DNA of 64,000 nt from Eukaryota sp. TZLM1-RC. Lineage: Eukaryota > Metamonada: BaSk clade. Position numbers and translations under genes: made by a program. Shown piece by piece: positions 19,410 to 31,462 of the stretch. The DNA is taken from assembly GCA_040285825.1 (NCBI GenBank), contig JAUPSS010000005.1:620001-684000 (forward strand), read 5' to 3'. Positions within the stretch are counted from its first letter, which is position 1. Each line of letters opens with the position of its first letter. The notes under the pieces are model-generated. The model was not told the DNA's origin. It saw nothing but the letters and a program-made list of their open reading frames with translations, and did not search any database.

Positions 19410-21620
19410 GCCCAATTAATATTTTATTCAACAGCAAACATAAAATACACAATTAAAACTCCACATCCTCAAAACCTGCCTCCCCTACATCAAAACAATT
19501 AATTGCCAAAGATTCAGAAAATTTCCCAAAAGAAGAGAGTGAATCAGAAATCAGTTTTACCATTCCCTTAAAAACAGAAAACACAATCCTGTTTGCCAGT
19601 AAACATGATTGAAAATTCTTCCAGTTCTTTCCTTTACAACTACAACAAAATCCTCAAGGAAAGCCATAGCAGCCTTACCCAAAGATCCACGCAAAGAAAA
19701 TACAAAGGGACATAAATTATATTGGGCATGAGAATTTTCATTAATCGAGGAAATAGGTTTCGCATATTTAGGAATTTTATATTTTTCGCCTGCAAGAAGA
19801 GGATTATTGATATCCGAGTTAATGAGATGTTCGTTAGAGGAATTACAAGGGTCAATAGACATGGCGTCTGAAATAGTAAAACTACCATTTCACCGGGGAA
19901 CAACTAGATCACCTCTTGTCCGACCCATAGAAGCTCTGTTGTAACGCGTACTATCAATGTTGGAGTCATCGAGAATTAATTTTGATAACAACGGCTCTCA
20001 AAAGGAATCTACTCGATATGTTTTGCACATTACATAAATTTGGTCCCTGACGTTATTATGCACTTTACTTCTCAATGTATTGAAATGCTTACAGTTCAGA
20101 AGATGAGTAAACAAAGCCAGATATCACTAGGCAAATTATCTAATTCAATTTGAAGTTGATTCAAATAAAAATTAGATTCACCTTAGATCATAACGAAACC
20201 TTTTAAAAAATTCAACAACAAAATTTATTCCACCTCCTAATAAAGCTGCTTTACATAAAATTGAAGATTTCGTGAATCCAATTCCACCTAAATCAGCAGA
20301 ACAAAAAACATGACTTCGAATTAAAGATTTGAATTATTAATGTTAATTTAATTTAATTTGACCTCGAATAATGAGGAAAAAAATTTGACCCGAAGTTTGT
20401 TGAAAGATCTATTAAAATCAAGAGACACTGAAGAACGAGTTGACCATGAAATATCAGTGAATTTACCAGAATAACAAATTTTTGAAATAAAAAATTTGAT
20501 ATATTTTTCAATATCAAGTTCAGCAATAAAAGTAAGATCCTTATCAAAATTTTCCAATGAATTTGTTCAATTGGGAATAAATTTCATTCCAAATTACCTA
20601 ACCAACATCCAAGAAACTTGAATTCTTGTTGTTCATAATTAATGAAGGGAATTTGATCATCATCAATCAATAGAGATTGTTTTGTTCTTCCAATTAAGGG
20701 ACATTTTTCGGGATTCAAGGCTAATCCAATGTCTTTGTATTTCGCAGCAATGCCATTAGAAACCCTACAAATGCTTTCATAAGAACCAATAATCGAAATG
20801 TCATCCATATAAGCAACAATACGTAACTCAGGGAATTCTTTCTGGGTCAATTCAATAGTATTATGAATAGCCAAACAAAATAGCAATGGACCAAGAGGAT
20901 CACCTTGTTTGACATGAGAAGAAGATTCAAGGGTAAAGGTGTGAAAGATTTAGTCTGACTTTTTTCCATAAAATAAATAAAAATACGCTGATAGTTCTGG
21001 AAATTTTTGACTAAGGACATCGTAAATCCAATTACGCTTTACTGAATTGAAGGCATTTTTAAAGTCCCAATTGCAAATATACTGATGCTGCTGACTATTG
21101 AAAAGAACATCTGAAGTCATCTAGGTAACGGATGCACCTTCAATAGTTTTAATGTCAAATTGAAAAGGTTTCAAATAGTCCCTTACCTCAGTAGAAATTC
21201 TATTGAAAATAAGAGAAGACAGCAACCTGGTTAAAGACTCTCCGATAGCAATTGGTCTAACTCCATCGGGTTTGTTACTTTTTCCTGGTTTCAATAAAAC
21301 AACTAACCGGGCAGCAGTCAATTCAGGTGGAGGAACATAATTCAAACACATTAAATTTTGAAAATGAATGGCAAGATTCTCAGAAATTTCTGAAGTATTT
21401 TTGCAAGTAGTTTTTAACAAATCAAAAGAAATGCCTGATGGACCAGCAGCTTTTCCTTTTGGCAATTTGGCAATAGCATTGAATACTTCATGAGCCTGAA
21501 AAGGATTTTCCAGCTAATATTCACAAATTGGCGGCTTAATTGGGCAAAAATTTTCAGTTGGATGAAGCGCTGTCAGTTTTTCAACAATTTCTTGATTATT
21601 ATCAGCCTACTTACAAAATT
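19410..21620 (-). mobile_element. LINE copy B, long pseudogene with RT
   Basis: The longest copy of the second subfamily. In minus-strand order: LTALHPTENFCPIKPP (about 21540-21600), PKGKAAGPSGISFDLLK, VVLLKPGKSNKPDGVRPIA (RT fingers), a damaged motif A zone near 21050, AYMDDISIIG (RT motif C with both Asp, near 20800), the thumb at 20350-20560, and the endonuclease C-terminus at 19557-19900. Frameshifts and stops occur throughout. The 3' end near 19410 abuts the polyadenylation region of the 16647 gene. Reverse transcription at a nicked target is the known mechanism for this class; this copy is inactive. Confidence 0.9.
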
Positions 21621-22553
21621 GTTATATTATTATATTGTATTAATTGTATACTATCAGTTATTATTTTTTTGCTAAAATCATTAATTATCCAAGCTGAATT
21701 ATTGTCACTAAATCTTTAGATAAACATGGAATATTAATGGTCAAGATGGCAGTAGGATGTGTTTTTTACACATTTAACAAAAGTTCTGATAATGTTCTAT
21801 CAGCTATCAAACACACCTCGTCTCATCAGTCATATGGAATTAGAGTCACCAACTGAAATGCTCAAACTGAGATACCCTTGACATCATTCAACCTCAACAG
21901 TGAAAGGAAAAGGCAACGTTTCAATAGCTCAATTTTTGACAGGATTATGAATAAAGGAATACTCACCAATTACACATTTGCAATTATGCATTAAATTGGA
22001 AACTTGTCTGACTAATTAATACCCATTATGGGCAATTGCTGTACCACTTTTTTCAATTCTAAATTGTTTAATTGAATAAATACCTAAGGTAACAACTTAG
22101 TGATTCTGCACAGGTAAGGTTTTATTTTATTGCCTGTGGAATGAAAATTTCAGCATCATGAACACTTTGAGACTGTCAAACAATTGCCAAATACAAATAC
22201 AGATACAACGGGGTAACGCTTAATCAATTTAAAAGTTTTCGTTGAGATTAAATTCTGGTTGTTTGGTACAAGAAGTAATAATTTATTGAATTATTCCAAA
22301 ATTCTCAACTCAGGCTTGATTTAAAAGATTATAGATTAATAAGGATAATAAAATATATTTTTGACAGAACAATAGCTAATTCTATTCTATTCTTTTCGTT
22401 CTTCTTTTGTCTTTTTAGTTTCGAAGATGCCTTTGAATTCCAACAAAGCAATTCCACAAATAAGGAAATTCAAAGGTATGGTGTTTCTTTCTGAGAAATA
22501 TCGAATCCAAAATCTCTGCTCACTATCAACTTATTCCATTCCACAACTAATCA
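21621..22553. other. Intergenic upstream of SF3A2
   Basis: About 930 bp, AT-rich, no supported gene. A C/T-rich stretch (TTCTATTCTTTTCGTTCTTC) near 22383 precedes the SF3A2 5' leader. Confidence 0.45.
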
Positions 22554-23222
22554 ATGTCCACACCTTTTAGAGACTTTGGTTCGAAACCACGTTCTGCGGG
22601 AGCTCCTACTCCTGGAATGCTTGCTGCTGAACGCAAAGAACGACAACGTCTCTTAGCCCTGCAAGTTCATGATCTTGAAAATGACCCATATTTTATGAAG
22701 AATCACCTAGGGCAATACGAATGTAAACTTTGCTGTACACTCCACACAAACGAGGGTAACTACTTAGCACATACCCAAGGGAAGAAGCATCAAACAAATC
22801 TTCGTAGAAAAGCTGCCCGTATGGCCGAAAAGTCCGGTGTCACTCCATCTGTTCCCACTGTTCGACCTTCTCCTGGTGCTGCCCCCAAGGTGAAAAGGAC
22901 GAGAATAGGCCTTCCTGGATATAGAATGACTAAGCAAAGAGCTCCTGATTATAGAAGAGTTTTGCTGTTTGAAGTTGATTTTCCCCAAATTGTAGAAGGG
23001 TCAGAACCCAAGCATCGCATCATAAGCTCCTATGAACAATCCAAAGAGCCGGTAGATTCCAAGTATCAGTACGTTGTTATAGCCGCAGAGCCGTACCAAA
23101 ACATAGCCTTCAAAATACCAAATGATACAATAGATCGAGATCCAGTTCATTATTGGTCGCATTGGGATGATGTGCAGCTGAGGTACAGTCTGCATTTAAC
23201 CCTGAATCCTAGTAGTGGTTAG
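22554..23222 (+). CDS. SF3A2: Splicing factor 3A subunit 2 (SF3a66 / Prp11)
   Basis: 222 aa, single exon. Contains the near-invariant DPYFMKNHLGQYECKLC and LHTNEGNYLAHTQGKKHQTN: a C2H2 matrin-type zinc finger (Cys at about 58 and 61, His at 74 and 80). The second domain has IGLPGYRMTKQR, FEVDFPQIVEG, RIISSYEQ, AAEPYQNIAFKIPN and HYWSHWD, all typical of the family. In other eukaryotes SF3A2 is part of the U2 snRNP SF3a complex that helps position the branch site. The metazoan Pro-rich heptad tail is absent, as in yeast and most protists. Its presence agrees with an intron-bearing genome. Confidence 0.97.
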   Translation: MSTPFRDFGSKPRSAGAPTPGMLAAERKERQRLLALQVHDLENDPYFMKNHLGQYECKLCCTLHTNEGNYLAHTQGKKHQTNLRRKAARMAEKSGVTPSVPTVRPSPGAAPKVKRTRIGLPGYRMTKQRAPDYRRVLLFEVDFPQIVEGSEPKHRIISSYEQSKEPVDSKYQYVVIAAEPYQNIAFKIPNDTIDRDPVHYWSHWDDVQLRYSLHLTLNPSSG

Positions 23223-23493
23223 GGTTTGGGTTTGGGTTTTTTATACCGTGTAAATATTAGTCTTTAATAATGATTAATTATGTATTTTGAAAAAGTTTAT
23301 TGTAAATGTGATTTTTTTGGCAAAAATTGCACGGAAATTTTGACCGTGAAGAAGTGGCCAAACTGAACTAATATTTTATACCATTTTTGATTCTTTTTGA
23401 TTCTTCTTTAATACCCAAGTGCACAAATGCAGAAAAGCTTGGCTAAACAGTTCTTTCAAATACAATTTCTCCTAATAAACATAATAAATTTAC

Positions 23494-24273
23494 TCATTTT
23501 CGTTTTCTTTTCATTGTTTCCTTCTTGGTACCTTTAGATTTGGAATCACCTCCTTTTCTACGAACTCTTACCCTCTTCCTCGGAACAAAGTCGCCTCTCT
23601 TCGAATAATCCTCCCAATCATAAGTGAACCTACGTTTGTTTAAAGGCCCTCGCTGCGCCCTCAAAAGCTGAACAAACTCAAAAAACCCGTGATTTTGAAA
23701 AGTCATTCCAAAATAATTCTCCAAACCATACCTAAACTTCAAAAGCTGTTTGAAATTAGGTGGCTCTTCGTGTGGCTCGGGGTAAGTATAGCTAATGGTT
23801 ATGCACTTCCCATTCAATCTTTCCTGTAGGATTGAGCACAGGTCGAGGAAGAGTGACCTATAAGGTTCTCTATCAATAAGCGAGGTGTTACAGTCTCTGG
23901 CTAATTGTTGAAAGTATTGGCTAGTTATGTTTGTGGCCTTAATTGTGATTTGGGAGTTGGGAGCGAATTGACTGGCATATTCCATGATTGAGATAAACGC
24001 GACTTCGTAGAAATAAGGCCGTAGAGCCAGATTACGTGTGGATAGTTCCATTCCTTCGTTTCTGAATTGTGCTTTCCAACAGAGCCACTCACAGTCGTTG
24101 TTGGGAAGGGATCCACTCATTTGGATGCATATAACCTCTCTGAGTTCATTTGGGGAGGTGTAAGGATCGGAGGGTGCAGGATAGTCAGGGTGAAATTCAA
24201 CTATAGGATCAGGTTCCTCATTGAGATCAAAAGAAGGACTTGATGAAGACTTCAAGATGGGGATTTCAGACAT
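23494..24273 (-). CDS. Basic-tailed protein, possible RNase H-like fold (259 aa)
   Basis: Single exon with ATG at 24273. Residues 45-160 alternate strands and helices in an order that recalls an RNase H-like domain (EVICIQMSGS, an ALRPYFYEVAFISIMEYA helix, QITIKATNITSQYFQ), but the acidic catalytic set is not evident, so this fold is a weak inference. The last 45 residues are strongly basic (PRKRVRVRRKGG and KKETMKRKRK) and should act as a nuclear/nucleolar signal or nucleic-acid binding tail. It is convergent with SF3A2. Confidence 0.65.
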   Translation of the reverse strand: MSEIPILKSSSSPSFDLNEEPDPIVEFHPDYPAPSDPYTSPNELREVICIQMSGSLPNNDCEWLCWKAQFRNEGMELSTRNLALRPYFYEVAFISIMEYASQFAPNSQITIKATNITSQYFQQLARDCNTSLIDREPYRSLFLDLCSILQERLNGKCITISYTYPEPHEEPPNFKQLLKFRYGLENYFGMTFQNHGFFEFVQLLRAQRGPLNKRRFTYDWEDYSKRGDFVPRKRVRVRRKGGDSKSKGTKKETMKRKRK

Positions 24274-24369
24274 TTCATATCTTATTGCTTGATGATATAA
24301 AGTGAAAACAATTGTTTTGTCATTTCATCTGGTCATTTTTTTAATGTAATTTCATTTATTCCAATAAAA

Positions 24370-25565
24370 AAACAAACTATACGACGGGGTTAAAATTCTA
24401 TGTCATCATAACCCAAATCAGCCAAAAAGAATTGACTGGAGGTTTTTCTTTCATAAACGTGTCCAAGAGATAATAAAGCTGAAGATAATAAAGGAACAAC
24501 ACCTTTGAAAATTGAAAATACAATTCTGTTTTGCCAAAAACTCTTCCAGTACGTTGTTTCACAATTTCAACAAATCATCCAGAAAAGACAAAGCAAGAGG
24601 TCCTAGCGTGCCATGAAGGGAAACTGCAAATGGACAAAGGACATAATGAGTATGCGATTCTGCATTCAAGGATAACAATTTTGCTTTGTATTTGTCAATT
24701 TTGGCGTTTTCGGAAACAGTTAAGGGGTCCCTATATTTTGATTGAGCCATTGGAATAGAAGATCATTACATACATCAGTGGATCTCACATCTGTAATAAT
24801 GGTAGTTCCTTCAAGACCTTCAAGCATTAAATCACCTCTATTCCGACCAAACGAATTCAAAGTATCTTCATCAACCAAACGGGAAAGTAATGGTTCTAAA
24901 AAGGAAATAATTCTATGTGATTTTGACATACAATAGAGTTGATCTCTTACCGCATCATGAACTTTTGAACGGAAAGTAATAAAATGTTTACAATTGAATA
25001 AATGATTTGGAGAAATTGTTGATCCACATTTACAAATCAAATTATGGGGCACGTTATCAGGCCAAATAAAACAACGAAGGCGCATTGTACAAGAAAATTC
25101 GGTGTCATTTAAGAGAAGACCATAAATTTGAGGAATCTGAGTAATTAAACACGAAGAGGAACTGTTTTGGGCATCTCACAAAAAATTTGCGAAAGTGGCA
25201 TTATTTTACGGCCGAGCCAAGACGAATATTAAAATCCAAGTCTTCATAAATTATTGTTAACTTTTGTTGCAATTTTTTAACACAATACCTCAAATTAATT
25301 AGTGTTCTAGATGGTATTTCCTGCACATTGTCGGGAAAACATTTACTCCAGATTTCAGAGGGCAAACAATCGAGGGCATTTTGTAGGTCTCTGAGAAAAT
25401 TATTGCTTGTAAAATTTAGTAAATTAACATCATTGGGAAAACGGTTGCAAAATTCAAAAACAAAATTTTTCCCTTTACCAGGAAAACCAGCCTGATAGAG
25501 AATAGACGATTTAGTGAGATTAAATCCACCAAAATTAGATGATGAAACTACATGACTTCGATTTT
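24370..25565 (-). mobile_element. LINE copy C, 5'-truncated
   Basis: Minus-strand frames recover the CCHC block (LICKCGSTISPNHLFNCKHF) followed by FRSKVHDAVRDQLYCM and the endonuclease region, with several stops. The 5' break falls in the SHVVSSSNFGG segment at 25562, where copy D begins. Same subfamily as copy F, which is oriented oppositely and broken within about 15 nt of the same element position. Confidence 0.85.
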
Positions 25566-26898
25566 TTTTTCAAAAAAATTTAATTTTATTCAAAACCTAT
25601 AAATCAACATCTAAAAAATCCATCTCTCCCAAAACAAAAACACTAGATGCAACTCTCTCATAGTGAGATCCAAGAGAAAGCAAAGCATCAGAAACCATCT
25701 TCAACATCCCCTTAAAAATAGAAAACACAATTCTATTTTGCCAAAACAATCTGTTGAAATTTCTGCCAGTTCTTCTCTTTACAATCATTTCAAAATTATC
25801 CAAAAAACGTAAAGCAGTTGGTGCAAGTGAACCAAAAAGGGAAAATACAAATGGATACAAATTGTATTTTGCATGCTGTAGACTGGCCAATTTGGACAAA
25901 GGTTCATTGTATTTTTTGAATTTAAAATTTTCAGCATTTGAAAGGGGATTATGAATTTCAGAATTAACTAGCCTTTCATTTGAGGCATTACAAGGATCAA
26001 CAGACATTACATCCAATAAAATGAAACTTCCATCTAATCCAGGTAATATAACATCACCTCTATTATTCTTATGAAAATCATCTTCAGCATCAAACAGACT
26101 TGACAACAGAGGTTCCAAGAAGGATTCAATTCTATGAGATTTACACATACAATATAACTGGTCTCTTACAGCATCATGAACCTTGCTTCTAAAAGTAATA
26201 AAATGTTTACAATTTAACAGATGAGTAGTTGTAATTTCTCGAGAACATTTACAAATTAAATTATGAGGTAAATTATCAGGCCAGATAAAGGAACGAAATC
26301 TCATATTCAATGTGCAAGCAGAATCAGTTAAGAGAGTACCATAAACTTGAGGATTTGTTGTTACTAAGGCAGAAGAAGTACTGTCACACATATCTTGTAA
26401 AGGATTTGCAAAAGCGGGATTCTTTTTCTTGGCCAAGCCAAGTCTAACATCAAAATCCAAGCTTTCAAAAATCTTTGACAATTTTTGTTGAAGCTTTTTA
26501 CAGCAAAACTGTAAATTAAAAAGAGATCGGTTTGGAATTTCTTGAATTGATTGAGGAAATCATTTGGTCCAAATTTGTGGCGGCAATTTTTCAAGTTCAC
26601 AAGATAACTCATACAAATAGGGACTGCAATTGGGAACTAACAGATGAGAATCATCAGGAAATCTACGAGAAAATTCATAAATAAAATTTTTGCCACCACC
26701 CAAGAATGCTGATTGAGTCAAAATTGAAGATTTATTAAATCCAATACCACCCAAATTTGCTGAAGAAAATAGGTGACTTTTCAACATTCCTGGTTCTACA
26801 TCCAATAAATCAGCAAAAAATTCTGTTCTCAATGAATTAAATGAACGACAAAAATCTAATGCTATGGAAGGAGCACAAGATCTCAAAATGTGGGTCAT
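25566..26898 (-). mobile_element. LINE copy D, 3' two-thirds, fairly intact
   Basis: A 294-residue open frame (25597-26481) plus an overlapping frame up to 26898. Shows NPAFANPLQDMCDST, the CKCSREITTTHLLNC zinc motif (CxC, HxxxxC), FRSKVHDAVRDQLYCMCKS, then the PD-(D/E)XK-like core: RGDVILPGLDGSFILLDVMS, KFKKYNEP (Lys) and PFVFSLFGSLAP. The RT is missing. Copy I at 49670-50455 is a close relative. The 5' end abuts a plus-strand LINE fragment. Confidence 0.88.
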
Positions 26899-26899
26899 T

Positions 26900-27062
26900 T
26901 GAAATTGAGAAACATATTAAAATGTTTATCTTGAAAATTTGCTACTCTGGTAAAATTAGTCACATTTTAAGAACAACATCTCTTGATATTTCACATGAGT
27001 TATGCCGCTCATTTAGTCATTTGAGAACAAATTTTTTGCATCTATGGTTGATGTAAATCCTG
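26900..27062 (+). mobile_element. LINE thumb-region fragment, inverted
   Basis: Plus-strand reading gives FEIEKHIKMFILKICYSGKI and SHELCRSFSHLRTNF, homologous to the thumb of the other copies (for example DIEKYIKFFISKICYSGKF in copy B). It lies between two minus-strand copies. Sequence differs from copy D across the shared segment, so it is not simply an inverted part of that insertion. Confidence 0.75.
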
Positions 27063-27072
27063 TACTCATTCT

Positions 27073-27905
27073 TGTTGTATTTATTGAATTTGCACACTTA
27101 ATTAAATTAAATCATAACTAATGGACGACTATCATTGAACCAAGATTTCCTTTACAAAATCTTGATCTGCTTGCTGTCTAGTTAAAGCTTCTCTTATTCG
27201 ATTGAAATCCCGAGGTCATCTATTAATAATGGCAAATTGAATCCGTGAACGCCATAAAAAAATATCAAATCTTTTCATTGATTTTATCGAACCTTTTTTT
27301 GGAAGTTATTCAAAGATGTTTCTGCTTCATCTGATAATCTTCCATTTATCGAAAATGGGAAAGCAATAAAAACCAGCTGTGTATTTCTATCGGCATTAGC
27401 CTCTTCAATATCTTTATCATATATTCTATGATTCTTTATTGCTTTAAAATCAAGAGCAGTCACAGGATTAAGTTTTCTTCAAAGAATCAAAGTGAACCAA
27501 AGAATCATTTGCAACATAAGACAAAGTCAACAACAGCTTCAGAATTATCAATCCAATCACAGTATACATCACCTCCATCATCAGACCCAAAAATATTCAG
27601 AGAAAGTGTTTCCATCAGCAGAGGCCCTTTGATGCACGATGTTCTTGCAGTTTGTGCCATATTGAAAATAGTGTCTCTAACAGCATCATGTAATGAAGAA
27701 CGATAAGTTATCAATTTAGAGCAATTCAGAGCATGGTGCAAAGTGGGTTGTGGTGAATTCGAACAAATACATTTTTCTTTTGATTAAAATTGATTAATGG
27801 GGATAATCTCATTTTTGTTACAAATGCTTCATTAGTGGCACACAATCCAAATCTTCGTGGTACAATGGTTACAAAAATTGAAGAATCTGATGACTTGCTT
27901 TGACA
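27073..27905 (-). mobile_element. LINE copy E, 5'-truncated
   Basis: Begins at the family 3' end ATTTATTGAATTTGCAC and continues through the tail shared with copies G and H. Contains HALNCSKLITYRSSLHDAVRD and a GGDVYCDWIDNSEAVVDF endonuclease core. A duplicated or slipped stretch and stops break the frame near 27470. Confidence 0.85.
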
Positions 27906-29060
27906 ACTACTGAATTAATTCGAAGTCATGTATTTTCATCATCTAATTTTGAGGAAAATAAATTTCATTAAATGGTCTATTCTCTGTCAGGCTGCTTTTC
28001 CTGGTGGAAAGAAAAATGTTGTTTTTGAATTTTACAAGCAATAAATATCTAAGAGACATTGAAAATGTTCTTGATTGTTTGCCCTTAGAAATTTGGACTC
28101 ATTTTTTGCAATAACGTGCAGGAAATACCATATAGAACACTGGTCGATTTGAGATATTGTGTTAATAAATTGCAACAAAAATTAACAATAATTGTTCAAG
28201 GCTTGGATTTTTAATGTTCGTCTGGACTCGGTCAGAATAGATAATCCCACTTTCGCAAACAAATTTTGTTAGATTCCCAAAACAGTTTCTCTTCGTGTTT
28301 TATTACTCAGATTCCTCAAATTTATGGTCTTCTGTTAAATGATTCCACCTTTTCTTGTACAATGCGCCTGCGATGTTCGATATGGCCCAATATCGATCCT
28401 CATCATTTGGTTTGCAAATGTGGATCAAACATTTCTCCAAGTCATTTGTTTAACTGAAAACATTTTATTTTTTCGATCAAAAGTCCATGATGCAGTTAGG
28501 GACCAGCTCTATTGTATGTCTAAGTCACACAGAATTGTCTCTTAGTTGGAACGATTACTTTCTCGATTGGTTGATGAGGACACTTTGAATTTTTTGATCG
28601 TAACAGAGGTGATTTAATGTTTGAAGAGCTTGATGGCATCGCTTTCATCACTGGTGTGAGATGACTTAATATGTGTAATAATTCCTTCATACCATTAGCT
28701 CAGTGAAAACACAAAAATCCGCTGCCTGTTGTGGAAAATTGAAAAATGACAAATATAAAGAACAGTTGGTATTCATGAAGCTGAATCTCATACTCATTAT
28801 GTCTTTTATCCATTTGCTTTTTCCTTACATGATACGCTTTGACCACTTGCTTTATCTTTTTTGGATGATTTCTTTTGTAAATTTTAAAATGGTGTGCAGG
28901 AAGAATTAATTGACAAATCTGACAAAACAGAATTGTTTTGGTAATTTTTCAAGGTGTTGTCCCGTTATTGTCTTCTATTATTGTCTTTTGGTCGTTTTTA
29001 TGAAGAAAACACCACCAGTGAATTCTTATTGACAATTTATTGGGAAATGAAGATTCAGAT
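27906..29060 (+). mobile_element. LINE copy F, 5'-truncated, plus orientation
   Basis: Starts at ELIRSHVFSSSNF and proceeds through VQEIPYRTLVDLRYCV, the CKCGSNISPSHLFN zinc segment and an eroded endonuclease. Many stops. With copy C it forms an imperfect inverted pair around copies D and E. Confidence 0.8.
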
Positions 29061-31139
29061 TTTCAATTTTCGTGTTTAGTTATTTGAAAGTAATACATTA
29101 TATTTTGAAAAGAAAAGAATTCTTATAACAATTCCAGAAATGCTGACCAAAGCACGGTTACAAATAGGAATACAGTATCAATATCGTGTGCTCAATAGAT
29201 TTGATGGGATGCATGTATTGAGGATATTGTGATGTTCTATTGTTGTCTTAAAACTTCTTTTTATATACTTTTATCTGGAAAAAATTGTGTGGGTAAAGGC
29301 ATAATTTTGGACATAAACTTCAATTAAACAGTAATTCAACAGTTAAATAAATGATGGTCTATTGAATAAACGTTATCTAACAAGGTTCGCTTCCAGTTGT
29401 CTGCTTTTGTTGATGAAGATTCCAATGGCGTAGTTGTTTGCTATTCTTATGGCTACGCTTATTGCCCTAACTTCTATCAACGGTGGCAATTTTAACTGCA
29501 ATGACGTGTCGTCAACGACTGGTATTTGACTAACAGTGTAACCATGATATTTCATAATAAGAGTTAAATCTGTAGTCACTATATTATAAAATATTACTTT
29601 CTGTATTCAAAAACAAAGGCTTAAGTTTATCATCATTTTTATTAAATTAGATGACATTTTCCCATTTGTAAAACTCTCTCATTCTCGATCTATGTTTGCT
29701 CACAAACTAGCTTCAAAGTGAACAATTACCAGCAGGAAATATTACCTTGACATTGTTTTGCTTTTGTTGATTCCTTTCTTTTTATATTCTATCTTGTGTG
29801 AATAATCTACGATCAATCAGAGCATATATGGGCAAAAATGGAATAATCGGATCACTGTTGAGTATGGATACTGATTTTGAAGTCAAAAATCATTGAATGA
29901 ATACCAAAATGTTTCTATTTTCCATACCAAAGCATGACTAGAGCAAACCTCAAACAAAAACTAAAAGTGATTAATTCTACCCATATTGAATTTAAGCCCA
30001 GAGGTGCAAATACAACAATCTAATTTTCTATCAACTCATTGTTTGCTGATATCTTCTTCATCTCAACACATTTGGTGAAATAAAATTATTCCATTAAATC
30101 CGAGAAAATGATTCATGATTCCATACGGTACCAACCAGCTGAAATTCATTCATTTACTCTTCACGAGGATCAAAATGGTCATAGATGTTCATCTGCATTG
30201 GTAAAAAAACAGCAAGCTGTTGAACTAAAAATTTGTTAAATTTAATTTAAATTTCATGATTTGTAAACAATAACTTTTTATTTTTGTGTATCTGATGTTC
30301 TCAAATGATGGAAATACTGTTTTCCATTCCAAACCTGTGTGTATTGTCACTCCTTTTGTCACTGAGTCTAGTATTTTCAGCTAGATTCAGCTAAATCAAC
30401 TAGCATTGTTGTTACGTCGGTATTTACAAGTTGATGAATTGTCATTCAAATTCCTGCAACCTGAGTTTGACTCTGATAATGACAAAACCTACAAGGAACC
30501 TCTTCATCCTGGAATTGGACACTGTGTCTCAAAAAGTTAAGTCTATCTACTTTCCTGAAGCTATGTTCAATGGAACACGTTCTCTTGGTAGCTAACTTTG
30601 ACTAAAAGAACTCATTTTTTGGAGCACCCAACATCATTAATAATTAGGATATTCCCCTTCATGTTTTCAGATCGCACATGCATACTTGCTTTGTCCTAAT
30701 TTTATCAAATGCTGCGTTTTTTGGCAGAATCAGGAACATCTTCCATGAACATGCTTTAAGGTTTTCTCATGAGTGGATCTATTGAGTGTAATTCTTCGTA
30801 GTTCTTCGTAATTCTTTGTAATTCTTTGCGATGAAATTTTTACGTGCCTTCAAGGAAAATTGTTTGAATAACTTTTGGGAAATCACTATTTTCTGCAAAA
30901 GTTGACTTTACCTCTATTGAAACTTAAGATTTACCAAGTTTTTGAAGAATTGTTGCCAAACTACAGATGAAGACTTCTAATTATTTGAAGCAGAATCACT
31001 GAACAAGCAAGTTAGCGTGGTTAGCAACTCCGGTGATTTTTCTTTGAAATTGTTTTTGACTTCTTTGTATATTGTGAATTCTTTTCAAAATAGTTCATCT
31101 TGTTTGATAACAACAAGGTTCTCAACTGAAAACTTGACT
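29061..31139. other. Gene desert, decayed sequence
   Basis: About 2 kb without a convincing gene. A minus-strand frame at 29373-29579 (IEVRAISVAIRIANNYAIGI then FINKSR) has the helix-strand rhythm of an RNase H-like domain and may be a transposon scrap. A short TTCTTCGTAATTCTTTGTAA tandem repeat lies near 30790. Nothing else is supported. Confidence 0.45.
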
Positions 31140-31410
31140 TGAAACTGAAGGCCTCAATTATTTAGATGAATTAGGAAATCTTCTCAAAGAGAGTGGTTGT
31201 ACATTTGATATTTTGAATTGGAAGAACAGAATTGTGTTTTCGTTATTGAAAGCCCTTCCTCGTTTCATTTACTCCACTTGGAATAATATTATGGAGTTTT
31301 ATAACAAGCGAGTGAATAGCGAAAAACTCTCGTCATTCAATTAATGGGGTTTGTGTAGCTAAAAGTATTAGATAAGGTTTTTGGTTGAAGTTTTCGGAAT
31401 AAACTACTTA
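31140..31410 (+). mobile_element. LINE C-terminal and 3' tail remnant
   Basis: Plus-strand reading FDILNWKNRIVFSLLKALPR matches the FDIFLWRSRIQFAIINRLPR end of copy G, followed by a tail like that at 4695-4815. A separate, diverged subfamily. It ends about 50 bp from the ataxin-2 stop. Confidence 0.7.
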
Positions 31411-31462
31411 TCTTAAAATGAAAAATTAATAAAACATTTATTTTAAACAACCCAAAAAACCC

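Noticed and set aside
25566-27062. Twin-priming inversion joining copy D and the 26900 plus-strand fragment
   Set aside because: The layout fits, but the two pieces differ across the element segment that they share, so they come from different copies.
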